Assembly (NCBI RefSeq): GCF_049889055.1 | Contig: NZ_JBLTWO010000006.1 | Span: forward strand, 221,393 to 285,392 | Reading direction: 5' to 3' | Length of the DNA stretch: 64,000 nt | Source: Rhizorhabdus sp049889055 | GTDB lineage: Bacteria; Pseudomonadota; Alphaproteobacteria; Sphingomonadales; Sphingomonadaceae | Shown here: in pieces, positions 38,115-46,408 of the stretch | Layout: each line of letters begins with the position of its first letter | How positions within the stretch are numbered: the first letter of the stretch is position 1 | The notes under the pieces: generated by a model | The model's database searches: none | What the model was told of the DNA's origin: nothing | The model's input: only the letters and a program-made list of their open reading frames with translations | Position numbers and translations under genes: made by a program

Positions 38115-39884
38115 ATGTCGCGCTCGCGCCTCATTCTGGGCGTGGTTGCGCTGTGGCTGCTTGCCTCCGCCATCCTGACCGCGATGGCGTGGCCGCATGT
38201 CGGTCCGCTCGAAATGTGGGACCCCGACGATTATCTGCGGCTGCAGCAGGTGCGCGACTGGCTGAACGGGCAGAGTTTCTTCGACGTCACCCAATATCGG
38301 ATCGATCCGCCGGGTGGCGTTCCGATGCACTGGTCGCGCCTCGTCGACCTGCCGCTCGCCGCGATCATCCTGCTCGCCAAGCCGCTGATCGGGAGCGGCG
38401 CGGCCGAAAGGCTCGCGTCGATGCTCGTCCCGCTGGTCACGCTGGGCGGGCTCCTCGGCGCCATCGCCCTTCTCACGGCGCGGCTGGCCGACCGGCGCAC
38501 GGCGCTGCTCGCTGCGATGCTGGGCACCACCGCGCCACTGATGCTGTTTCACCTGCTGCCGCTGCGGATCGACCATCATGGCTGGCAGACGATGCTGGGC
38601 TTGACCGCCATTGCCGCCGCTTTCGATCGCAGGGCGGTGCGCGGCGGGCTGCTGTCGGGGATCGCCACCGCGCTGTGGCTCGCCGTGTCGCTGGAAGCGC
38701 TGCCGATGGCAGGGCTGCTCGGCCTGCTGCTGGCGCTGCGCTGGACGGCGGGCAAGGAGGATGGCCGCTTCCCCGCCTTCGCTGTCGCCCTTGGGAGCGG
38801 GACGCTTGCGCTGTTCGCTGCGACCCACGATCTGGCCGCGTGGTCACGCCCCTGGTGCGACGCAGTGAGTCCGGCCTGGCTGGGTCCGCTGGCTGCGACA
38901 CCGCTAGTGGCGGGACTCGGTGGATGGTCGGCAGAAGAGAGAGGCCTAAGGGCGAAGCTGCTCCTTCTTGCCGCCGCCGCAGCGGTGGGCGCCGGGTTGC
39001 TGATGACGATGGCGCCCGCCTGTCTCGCCGGCCCCTTCGGCCAGCTCGATCCGGTCGTCCGGCGCTTCTGGTACGAGAATGTTCCGGAAGGCCTGCCGAT
39101 CTGGCAGCAGGCGCCGAGCAACGCCATGCTGTTGCTGCTCTTCCCGCTCGTCGGTCTGACCGGCAGCTTGTTCGCTTGGCGTGCGGCGCCACGCAGCGAC
39201 GCCGGAGTCCGCGACTGGGCAACGATGCTGGCGCTGGCCGCCGGCTCCTTCCTGCTGTCGGTGCTCGTCCAGCGAACCGGCGGCTTCGCGCAGGCCTGCG
39301 CGCTTCCGGGTGCGGCCTGGCTGCTGGCGCGGGCGCTCGACCGCACCGGACGACACCCTCTGTCCCCGGTCCGCATCGCGGGCAGTGTGCTCGCAATCAT
39401 GGCGCTGTCGCCGATCGGGGCGATGGCCGTCGGGGAAAGCCTGCTGCTGCTCCGCGCTCAATTCCGCGAGGCGCCTGCTGTAGCAGATGCTACGCCCGCT
39501 CAAAGCTGCCTCTCGCCCTGCACCGGCCTGTCGGTACTGACACAGCTGCCACCCAGCCGGGTTCTGACCGGGCTCGACCTGACCCCGCGTCTGCTGCTGC
39601 TGACGCCACACAGCTATGCGGCGAGTAGCCACCATCGCGGCGCGCCGGCCATGCGACGCGTGATCGATGCCTTCACGGGCCCGCCCGAAGTCGCCCACCG
39701 CCTGATGATCGAGCGGTCGATGACTTTGCTGCTGATCGACCCGGCGGGCAGCGAAGCCGGCATCTATGCCAAGGCGGCGCCCCATGGGCTGATGGCGATG
39801 CTGCTGACCGGGCGTCCGCCCGCATGGCTGCGCCCGATACCGCTTCCGGGCAGCACCCTCAGACTGTGGCGGCGTATCGGCTGA
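38115..39884 (+). CDS. Multispanning GT-C-like membrane protein, paralogue A
   Basis: 589 aa, ~11-12 hydrophobic spans and a ~130-residue soluble C-terminus. After the first span comes EMWDPDDYLRLQQVRDWLNG (D36, D38, D39), then FFDVTQYRIDPPGG and HWSRLVDLP; a second outer-loop motif is LPLRIDHHGWQ (D153, H154, H155). These motifs and the C-terminal HHRG / PEVAH segments recur in the 43910-45724 product. Acidic first-loop and D-H-H second-loop motifs recall oligosaccharyltransferase/GT-C active sites. ATG 38115 follows AAGGA; an ATG at 38076 has no ribosome site. Members of this family are sometimes mislabelled AcrB-like. Confidence 0.6.
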   Translation: MSRSRLILGVVALWLLASAILTAMAWPHVGPLEMWDPDDYLRLQQVRDWLNGQSFFDVTQYRIDPPGGVPMHWSRLVDLPLAAIILLAKPLIGSGAAERLASMLVPLVTLGGLLGAIALLTARLADRRTALLAAMLGTTAPLMLFHLLPLRIDHHGWQTMLGLTAIAAAFDRRAVRGGLLSGIATALWLAVSLEALPMAGLLGLLLALRWTAGKEDGRFPAFAVALGSGTLALFAATHDLAAWSRPWCDAVSPAWLGPLAATPLVAGLGGWSAEERGLRAKLLLLAAAAAVGAGLLMTMAPACLAGPFGQLDPVVRRFWYENVPEGLPIWQQAPSNAMLLLLFPLVGLTGSLFAWRAAPRSDAGVRDWATMLALAAGSFLLSVLVQRTGGFAQACALPGAAWLLARALDRTGRHPLSPVRIAGSVLAIMALSPIGAMAVGESLLLLRAQFREAPAVADATPAQSCLSPCTGLSVLTQLPPSRVLTGLDLTPRLLLLTPHSYAASSHHRGAPAMRRVIDAFTGPPEVAHRLMIERSMTLLLIDPAGSEAGIYAKAAPHGLMAMLLTGRPPAWLRPIPLPGSTLRLWRRIG

Positions 39885-39955
39885 GGCGAACGCGGTTCCG
39901 CCCCCGTCGCTGCCCCCTTGCCGTCGCCCGCGCCCCGACATAAGGGCGAAGCGCG

Positions 39956-41572
39956 ATGTTCCGGTCCACCCCACCTGTAACGCCCCCGTCCGGCTGGTGG
40001 ACGAGCAGCTGGTACATCGTCCTCGTGGCGCTGCTGGCGGTCGTGCCGCTGATCCATCCGCCGGTGCCGCCGCTGGTCGATCTGATGGGCCATATGGGCC
40101 GCTACCGCGTCGAGCTCGCCGACCCGTCCTCGCCGCTGCTGACCGAATATTATCGATTCCGCTGGGCGCTGATGGGCAATCTCGGCGTCGACCTGCTGAT
40201 CATCCCGATGTCGAAGCTGTTCGGGCTCGAGCTGGGCGTGAAGCTGATCGTGATGTCGGTCCCGGCGCTGACCGTCACCGGCCTGCTTCTCGTAGCGCGC
40301 GAAGTCCATGGCCGGCTGCCGGCGACCGCCGGGCTCGTCCTGCCCTTCGCCTATTGCTGGCCCTTCCAGTGGGGCTTCATCAACTATGTCTTCGCCATGG
40401 CGCTGGCGCTCAACGCCTTCGCGCTATGGCTCTGCCTCGCGCGGATGAGCCGGATCCGGCTGCGCGCAATCATCTTCCTTCCGCTCGGCTGCCTGATCTG
40501 GCTGGCGCATGGTTTCGCCTGGGGCGTGCTGGGGCTGCTCGCTTTCTCCGCAGAAATCGTCCGCATGCGCGACGTCGAGGGGCGCGGCTTCGTCGAATCG
40601 CTGTGGCGGGGCAGCCTCCACTGCCTGCCGCTCGCACCGCCGATGCTGCTGATGATCGCCTGGCGCTCAGGCGACGTGCAGGGCCAGACGACCGACTGGT
40701 TCAACTGGAAAGCCAAATATGTCTATCTGATCTCGTCGCTGCGCAACCACTGGATGACATTCGACATCACCCTGGTCGGTGCGCTGATCCTGCTGGTGCT
40801 GTTCGGACTGACGACGATCGGCTGGCGCCAGATCGGCTTCGACATGCGCCGCACGCTGGGCGTGGCGACGCTGGTCCTCGTCATCGCCTATGTGCTGATG
40901 CCGCGCATCGTGATCGGATCGGCCTATGCCGATATGCGGCTGGCCCCCTATGTCGTCGCGGTCGGGGTGATCGGGCTGGTCCCGCGCTTCACCAACCGGA
41001 CCGCGCTGAACGCGGTCGCCATCCTCGCGCTGCTGATCTTCGGCGTGCGGGTGTGGCAGTCGACCGACCGCTTCGCCGCCTTCTCCGATTTCCAGGAAAG
41101 CCAGCTCAAGGCGCTCGACCATGTCGAACGCCACAGCCGGGTGTTCGCGCTGGTCGAACTGCCCTGCCTGTCGCGCTGGGAGTCGCCGCGCCTCGAACAT
41201 CTCGGCGCGATGGCGATCGTCCGGCGCGAGGCCTTCGTAAACGGCCAGTGGACGATGCCGGGCGCGCAACTGCTCAGCATCGCCTATGCCCCCGCCAAGG
41301 GCTATGCGGAGGATCCGACCCAGGTCATGCGCCCGCGCCATTGCCGCGCGCGCTGGGCGCGGAGCATCGAAAGCTCGCTGGCGCTTTTCCCGCGCCAGGC
41401 GTTCGATTATCTGTGGCTGATCAACGCGTCGCGCGACCATTGGCCGGTCAACGACCCGACCCTGAAGCTGGTCTGGGACGGCGGCGAGCGCGGGGCGCTC
41501 TACCGTATCGTCGGGGCCGCCACCATCGCGATGGACACGCCGAAGGGCATGCTCAAGCTCGCTACCCAGTGA
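39956..41572 (+). CDS. Multispanning membrane protein, GT-C-like, glycosylation locus
   Basis: 538 aa with ~10-11 membrane spans. First outer loop has PPLVDLMGHMGRYRVELADP (D and H residues) followed by YYRFRWALMGNLGVDLLI; middle spans contain the aromatic CWPFQWGFINYVFAMALALN. A C-terminal soluble region (~395-538) has HVERHSRVFALVELPCLSRW and RRHCRARW-like arginine clusters. Not closely similar to paralogues A and B but of the same general build. Its 3' end overlaps the convergent methyltransferase gene by 73 bp. Confidence 0.55.
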   Translation: MFRSTPPVTPPSGWWTSSWYIVLVALLAVVPLIHPPVPPLVDLMGHMGRYRVELADPSSPLLTEYYRFRWALMGNLGVDLLIIPMSKLFGLELGVKLIVMSVPALTVTGLLLVAREVHGRLPATAGLVLPFAYCWPFQWGFINYVFAMALALNAFALWLCLARMSRIRLRAIIFLPLGCLIWLAHGFAWGVLGLLAFSAEIVRMRDVEGRGFVESLWRGSLHCLPLAPPMLLMIAWRSGDVQGQTTDWFNWKAKYVYLISSLRNHWMTFDITLVGALILLVLFGLTTIGWRQIGFDMRRTLGVATLVLVIAYVLMPRIVIGSAYADMRLAPYVVAVGVIGLVPRFTNRTALNAVAILALLIFGVRVWQSTDRFAAFSDFQESQLKALDHVERHSRVFALVELPCLSRWESPRLEHLGAMAIVRREAFVNGQWTMPGAQLLSIAYAPAKGYAEDPTQVMRPRHCRARWARSIESSLALFPRQAFDYLWLINASRDHWPVNDPTLKLVWDGGERGALYRIVGAATIAMDTPKGMLKLATQ

Positions 41573-42231
41573 CGTTCCGCCCCGAACAGGGCGGTCAGCA
41601 CGGCATTGACGGGACGCGACGGCATCGCATCGTCGCCGCCCTCCTTGCCGGTGATCTTGCCGACCAGGCGCACCAGCGCGATCAGCGGGAAGAGCAGCGT
41701 GTTGAAATGCGACTGGAAGCGCGGCGCGAGGCCGGCGCGCTCGAACGTCTCGCGCAGCTGCTGTCCGGTGTAGCGGCGCTGATGATGGTGCGCGACGTCA
41801 TGCGCGCTCCACATCCACGGCGCGCCCGGCACGGTCACGAGGATCCGCCCGCCCGGCGCGAGCTTGGTCCGCAGATAGGCGAGCGCATCGACGTCCTGCG
41901 GAATATGCTCGAGCACGTCGAGCAGCACGATCAGATCATAAGCGCCATCGTCGAGCGGCACATGGGGCAGATAGCCGCCCTTGATCGACAGCCCGCTGCG
42001 CTGTTCGGCGAAGGCGCGCGCATCGTCATCGGGCTCGATCGCATCGACCGTGCCGAAGCGCTGGAGCAAAGCGAGATTGGAGCCGGTGCCGGCACCCACT
42101 TCGAGGATGCGGAGCGGGCCCGGCTTCGGGCGGTGGCGCTCGATCAGCGCGGCGATGATCTTGCGGCGCGCGACAAACCACCAATGGTCCTTGTCGATCT
42201 CGGCCATCCGGTCATAGGCGGCGCGGTCCAT
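41500..42231 (-). CDS. Class I SAM-dependent methyltransferase
   Basis: 243 aa. SAM-binding motif I ILEVGAGTGSNLALLQRFG, motif II DAIEPDDDARAFAE, motif post-II DLIVLLDVLEHIPQDVDALA, and a VTVPGAPWMWSAHDVAHHH segment typical of UbiE/COQ5-like sugar or lipid methyltransferases near glycan loci. The C-terminus has two hydrophobic stretches (SHFNTLLFPLIALVRLVG, SMPFGVSIAMVAAP) suggesting membrane association. Start overlaps the stop of the glycosyltransferase gene (TGATG). The 3' end overlaps the convergent 39956-41572 gene by 73 bp. Confidence 0.85.
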   Translation of the reverse strand: MDRAAYDRMAEIDKDHWWFVARRKIIAALIERHRPKPGPLRILEVGAGTGSNLALLQRFGTVDAIEPDDDARAFAEQRSGLSIKGGYLPHVPLDDGAYDLIVLLDVLEHIPQDVDALAYLRTKLAPGGRILVTVPGAPWMWSAHDVAHHHQRRYTGQQLRETFERAGLAPRFQSHFNTLLFPLIALVRLVGKITGKEGGDDAMPSRPVNAVLTALFGAERHWVASLSMPFGVSIAMVAAPTIR

Positions 42232-43223
42232 CAGGCGAGGTCCCTGGCTTCGGGATCGGGGCAGCCGATCCGGTCGCGGACGATGTAGATCGGCCGCTTC
42301 TTGGTTTCGACGAGGATCCGGCCGACATATTCGCCGAGGATGCCGAGCGACAGCAGCTGGACGCCGCCGAGGAAGAGGGTGGCGACCATCAGCGAGGGAT
42401 AGCCCGCGACATCGGCACCGTAGATCAGCGTACGGACGCCGATGAACACCGCATAGACCAGGGCCACGACCGCGATGAGCGCGCCGACATAGGACCAGAC
42501 CCGGAGCGGCGCGGTCGAGGCGGAGGTGATCCCGTCGATCGCCAGCTGCCACAGCTTCCAATAGTTGAACTTGGTGGTGCCCACCGCGCGCTCCGCCCGG
42601 TCATATTCGACCGCCGTCTGACGGAAGCCGGACCAGGCGAACAGCCCCTTCATGAAGCGGTTGCGCTCGGGCATCCGTTTGATCACCTCGACCACGCGGC
42701 GATCGAGCAGGCGGAAGTCGCCGGCATGTTCGGGGATCTTGTCCTTCGAAAGCCAGTTGTGCGCCCGATAATAGAGATCGGCGGTGAGCCGCTTGGGCAG
42801 GCTGTCGGTCATGCGGCTGCGCCGCACGCCATAGACGACGTCATAGCCCTCGCGCCATTTGGCGATCATCTCCCCGATCACCTCGGGCGGATCCTGCATG
42901 TCGACATCGATCGGAATGACCAGCTGGCCGCGCGCATTGTCGATGCCCGCAGACAAAGCCGCTTCCTTGCCGAAGTTGCGCGACAGCGACAGCGCCATCA
43001 CGCGGGAGTCGGCCTCGTGCGCGACCAGAATCGCGGCCATCGTCCGATCGCTGCTGCCGTCGTCGACGAACAGGATTTCCCACGCGATCGGCCGCCCCTC
43101 GGGATCGGCGAGCGCGTCGAGCACCCGCGACATGCGCGCGACGAAGGGCGCGATCGCCTCCTCCTCGTCCTTGACGGGGACGATCACCGACAGGAGTGGG
43201 ACCGAGGCAAGCGGGGTGCTCAT
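42231..43223 (-). CDS. Polyprenyl-phosphate glycosyltransferase (DPM1/ArnC-like, GT2)
   Basis: 330 aa. GT2 domain: SVIVPVKDEEEAIAPFVARM, EILFVDDGSSDRTM, SRNFGKEAALSAGIDNARG and the DVDMQDPPEVI metal/sugar site. Two C-terminal membrane spans follow (WSYVGALIAVVALVYAVFIG and MVATLFLGGVQLLSLGILGE), then GRILVETKKRPIYIV. This architecture is the bactoprenol-phosphate glucosyl/mannosyl transferase (GtrB/ArnC/DPM1) type that makes polyprenyl-P-sugar on the inner leaflet. It is coupled to gtrA-like upstream (ATGA overlap) and a methyltransferase downstream. Confidence 0.9.
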   Translation of the reverse strand: MSTPLASVPLLSVIVPVKDEEEAIAPFVARMSRVLDALADPEGRPIAWEILFVDDGSSDRTMAAILVAHEADSRVMALSLSRNFGKEAALSAGIDNARGQLVIPIDVDMQDPPEVIGEMIAKWREGYDVVYGVRRSRMTDSLPKRLTADLYYRAHNWLSKDKIPEHAGDFRLLDRRVVEVIKRMPERNRFMKGLFAWSGFRQTAVEYDRAERAVGTTKFNYWKLWQLAIDGITSASTAPLRVWSYVGALIAVVALVYAVFIGVRTLIYGADVAGYPSLMVATLFLGGVQLLSLGILGEYVGRILVETKKRPIYIVRDRIGCPDPEARDLA

Positions 43224-43636
43224 TCGAACACCCATTGGCGGTTCAGCCAGAAGACGAGAAGCGGGGTCACGCATAGCACCAGGGGATAGGGGGCCCAGAT
43301 CGGAAGGTCCATATGCTGGACCAGCAGCCACACCCACAGGCTGTTGAGCGCGAAGCTGATCAGCGACACGATCGCGAAGCGCAGGATGCGGACCGTCTGC
43401 CGGTCGCGCGAACCATGGCCGCGAAAGCTCCATTTGCCATGGATAACATAGCCGGTGGCGGCCGCCCCGACGAAGCCGAAGGTCCAGGCCAGATTGGGGT
43501 GCATCCCGGCCAGCCGCACCAGCGCATGATAGATGCCGATGTTGACGACCGAGGCCAGCGCACCGGTGACGCCGTAGCGCACCAATTGACCGAGCAGGGC
43601 CATGCGCTCGCGGGACAGGATCGGGATGTCGGACAT
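43220..43636 (-). CDS. GtrA-family membrane protein
   Basis: 138 aa with four spans: VRYGVTGALASVVNIGIYHA, LAWTFGFVGAAATGYVIHGK, RFAIVSLISFALNSLWVWLL and APYPLVLCVTPLLVFWLNRQ. GtrA proteins are proposed flippases for polyprenyl-phosphate sugars made by GtrB-like enzymes. The stop overlaps the next gene's ATG, so GtrA and the GT2 enzyme are coupled, as in O-antigen glucosylation operons. ATG 43636 (MSDIPILSRERM) is chosen; an upstream extension to 43807 is Arg/Pro-rich and not membrane-like. Confidence 0.85.
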   Translation of the reverse strand: MSDIPILSRERMALLGQLVRYGVTGALASVVNIGIYHALVRLAGMHPNLAWTFGFVGAAATGYVIHGKWSFRGHGSRDRQTVRILRFAIVSLISFALNSLWVWLLVQHMDLPIWAPYPLVLCVTPLLVFWLNRQWVFE

Positions 43637-43909
43637 CGGTCGCGCTCTTCCACAAAAGCGCTGGAGCGACAAGCGGTCCGCGACCGGAGGTGCCGACATC
43701 GGAGGAACACGCTCCCCGGGGCAAGGGAACCCCGAAGGAGCGCCTCCCGTGGGGTGGAAATTGCCAGTCCGATCCCCGCGTGTCCGTTTCCGGATGAGCG
43801 GAAACACAGCATTCCGAAGCTGAACGCCAGCCTAACAATAGCGCAACGAGCCTTGCGAAGGAGCGCCAAGGCCGTTGCGGCAGGTGCAAGCTCGTCCTAA
43901 GCGGGCGCG

Positions 43910-45724
43910 ATGCAGGACCAGCCCGAGACCGCTTTCGAAGACCGCATGATGGCGTGGATCGAGCGGCACTGGCGGATGATGCTGGTCGTGCTCTTCCTCG
44001 GCACCTGCCTCTATTTCCTATCCTATAAATGGGGCCAGATCCGCTGGCTGGCGCTCAGCGACACCGACGACAATCTGCGCCTCGCCGAGGTCAAAGCCTG
44101 GCTGGGCGGGCAGGGCTGGTTCGACCTGCGCCAGTACAAGCTGGCGCCCCCCGAGGGGCTCAACGTCCACTGGTCGCGGATCGTCGACCTGCCGATCGCG
44201 GGGCTGATCCTGCTGTTCCAGCCGCTGTTCGGGGCGTTCACCGCAGAACGCATTGCGGTCGCGGTCGCGCCGATGCTCGCGCTCGCCCCCGCGCTGTGGG
44301 CGCTGGTGATCACCACCCGGCGGGTCATCCATCCGCGCGCCTACCCGGTCGCCTTCGCGATCCTGATGTGCGCCCAGACGACCTTGTTCATGTGGATGCC
44401 GCTGCGGATCGACCATCATGGCTGGCAGCTGGCCTCGCTGCTGGTCGTCGTGGCCGGCATCGCCGATCCCTCGGCCCGGCGCGGCGGCGTGCTAGCCGGT
44501 GCGGCGAGCGCCTTCTCGCTCAGCATCGGACTCGAACTGATTCCGCTGATGGCGGTGGCGGGGGCGTCGATCGCGCTGCGCTGGGCGATCATCGGCGCAT
44601 CAGACGACGCGCAGCGGCTGCGCAGCTATGCGGTGTCGCTCGGCGGTGGCTGCGCGATCGGCTTCGCGGCCTTCGCATCCAACGACAATCGCGCGATGGT
44701 CTGCGACGTGCTGTCGCCGGTCTATCTGTCGACCCTGCTGCTGACATCGGCGCTGATGACCGCGCTCAGCTTCCTGCGCGGCGACCGCCGGATGCTCAGG
44801 CTCGCGCTGCTGTTCCTCGCCGGTGCGGCCATTGCCGGCTTCTACGCGGGCAGCTTCCCGCAATGTCTGGGGCGGCCCGAAGCGATTTCGCCCGAGCTCG
44901 AGCGGCTCTGGTTCTCGCACATCCGCGAGGTCAAGCCGATCTATGCCAAGCCCTGGCGCGACGCCTTGCAGACCAGCTGGCTGCCGATCATCGGAACGAT
45001 CGGCGCGATGCTGGCGGCATGGCGCTCGCGCGGTACCGCCGCCGGGCCGGTCTGGGCGACGCTGGCGCTGCTCAGCCTGCTGGCGACCGCCGGCCTCGCC
45101 TGGCAGTCGCGCTTCGGCCCGCAGGCGCAGCTGCTGGCGGTGTTCGGCGCGACCTGGCTCGGTTGGCAGCTGCTGCCGCGCCTTCTCGATTCGGGCTCCT
45201 CGCTCGTCCGCGTCGGCGGGACCTTGCTCGTCTTCTTCGCGCTCTCCGGACAGCTTGCGCAGTTCGCCGCGATGCTGCCCAAGTCGGCCAAGGAGCAGAA
45301 ACGCGAGAAGGTCGTCGCGCGCACCGAAGGCAAGCCGCGCCGCTGCGTGACGCTGCCCGCGCTCGCCCAGCTCGACGCATTGCCCCGCGCGACGATGTTG
45401 ACCTTCGTCGACCTGGGACCGCGCCTGATCGCGATCACGAAACACAGTGCGGTCGCCGGCCCCTATCACCGCAATGGAGCTGCGATTCTCGACGTCCACC
45501 ACGCTTTCCGCGCAACCTCGCCCGAGGTGGCGCACGAGGTCATGCGACGGCGGGGTGCGACGATGCTGCTGCTCTGCCCCGGCATGGCCGAATCGACCAT
45601 TTACCGCGCGCGTGCGCCGCAGGGCTTCTACAGTCAGCTGATCGACGGAGCGGTACCCGACTGGCTCCAGCCGGTCGAACTGCCGGCCAACTCGCCCTTC
45701 CGCCTGTGGAAGATGGTCCGCTGA
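43910..45724 (+). CDS. Multispanning GT-C-like membrane protein, paralogue B
   Basis: 604 aa, paralogue of the 38115-39884 product. After the first span: LSDTDDNLRLAEVKAWLGG (D51, D53, D54), FDLRQYKLAPPEGLNVHWSR and VDLPIA, then MWMPLRIDHHGWQ (D168, H169, H170). A soluble C-terminus shares PYHRNGAAILDVHHAF and SPEVAHEVM with paralogue A. Spans total ~11-12. It is divergent from the gtrA-GT2-methyltransferase operon. Likely a periplasmic-face sugar transferase using a polyprenyl-P-sugar, by context and motif placement. Confidence 0.6.
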   Translation: MQDQPETAFEDRMMAWIERHWRMMLVVLFLGTCLYFLSYKWGQIRWLALSDTDDNLRLAEVKAWLGGQGWFDLRQYKLAPPEGLNVHWSRIVDLPIAGLILLFQPLFGAFTAERIAVAVAPMLALAPALWALVITTRRVIHPRAYPVAFAILMCAQTTLFMWMPLRIDHHGWQLASLLVVVAGIADPSARRGGVLAGAASAFSLSIGLELIPLMAVAGASIALRWAIIGASDDAQRLRSYAVSLGGGCAIGFAAFASNDNRAMVCDVLSPVYLSTLLLTSALMTALSFLRGDRRMLRLALLFLAGAAIAGFYAGSFPQCLGRPEAISPELERLWFSHIREVKPIYAKPWRDALQTSWLPIIGTIGAMLAAWRSRGTAAGPVWATLALLSLLATAGLAWQSRFGPQAQLLAVFGATWLGWQLLPRLLDSGSSLVRVGGTLLVFFALSGQLAQFAAMLPKSAKEQKREKVVARTEGKPRRCVTLPALAQLDALPRATMLTFVDLGPRLIAITKHSAVAGPYHRNGAAILDVHHAFRATSPEVAHEVMRRRGATMLLLCPGMAESTIYRARAPQGFYSQLIDGAVPDWLQPVELPANSPFRLWKMVR

Positions 45725-45745
45725 CCGAAGGCGGGCGCGCGCCGC

Positions 45746-46408
45746 TCAGGCGATGCCGAACGAGGTCCTGATCCCGTCGATCACGAACTGCGCGGCAAGC
45801 GCGGCGAGCAGCACGCCGAGCACGCGGGTGATCATCGCTTCGAGCTTCGGCCCCAGCACGCGCATCAGCGGGCCCGCCGCGAGAAGGGCGGCTAGGGTGA
45901 GCGTGAGGACGGCGGCCAGAGCGGCGAGGACGACGAAGGTCTGCTGAAGCCCGTGGCTGCGCGAGACGAGCAGCATGACCGTCGCGATCGAGCCGGGGCC
46001 GGCGATCATCGGTATCGCCATCGGGAAGACCGAGATGTCCTCGATCGGCCGGCGCTCCTCGGCGGCCTTGCGGCTGATCTCGTCGGCGCGGCCCTCGCGG
46101 CGCTCGGTGCGCTTCTCGAACACCATCTCCAGCGCGATCAGGAACAGCATGATGCCGCCGGCGATGCGGAAGGCGTCGAGGCTGATGCCCAGCGTCGCCA
46201 GCAACTTCTCCCCCACCAGCGCGAAGACGAGCAGCAGCACCGTCGCGATCGCGGTCGAGCGAATCGCCATCGAGCGCCGCTGCCCATGCGGTGCGTCGCG
46301 CGTCAGGCTGGCGAAGATCGGCGCGCAGCCCGGCGGGTCGATGACCACGAACAGGGTCACGAAGGCCGACAGGAACAGCGCGAGCATATCGGGCTCGAAC
46401 AGCGACAT
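45746..46408 (-). CDS. MarC-family membrane protein
   Basis: 220-aa six-span inner-membrane protein: FLSAFVTLFVVIDPPGCAPI at the start, GGIMLFLIALEMVF and FPMAIPMIAGPGSIATVMLL in the middle. MarC/UPF0056 proteins have no proven function (the drug-resistance link was withdrawn). The start is immediately after the folD stop, so it belongs to the folD transcript; convergent with paralogue B. Confidence 0.9.
   Translation of the reverse strand: MSLFEPDMLALFLSAFVTLFVVIDPPGCAPIFASLTRDAPHGQRRSMAIRSTAIATVLLLVFALVGEKLLATLGISLDAFRIAGGIMLFLIALEMVFEKRTERREGRADEISRKAAEERRPIEDISVFPMAIPMIAGPGSIATVMLLVSRSHGLQQTFVVLAALAAVLTLTLAALLAAGPLMRVLGPKLEAMITRVLGVLLAALAAQFVIDGIRTSFGIA

Noticed and set aside
43637..43909. 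GGAAC-N17-CGTG resembling an EcfG promoter before paralogue B (43726-43751)
   Set aside because: The -10 deviates at its last base and it is far from the start codon, so it was not listed as a feature.
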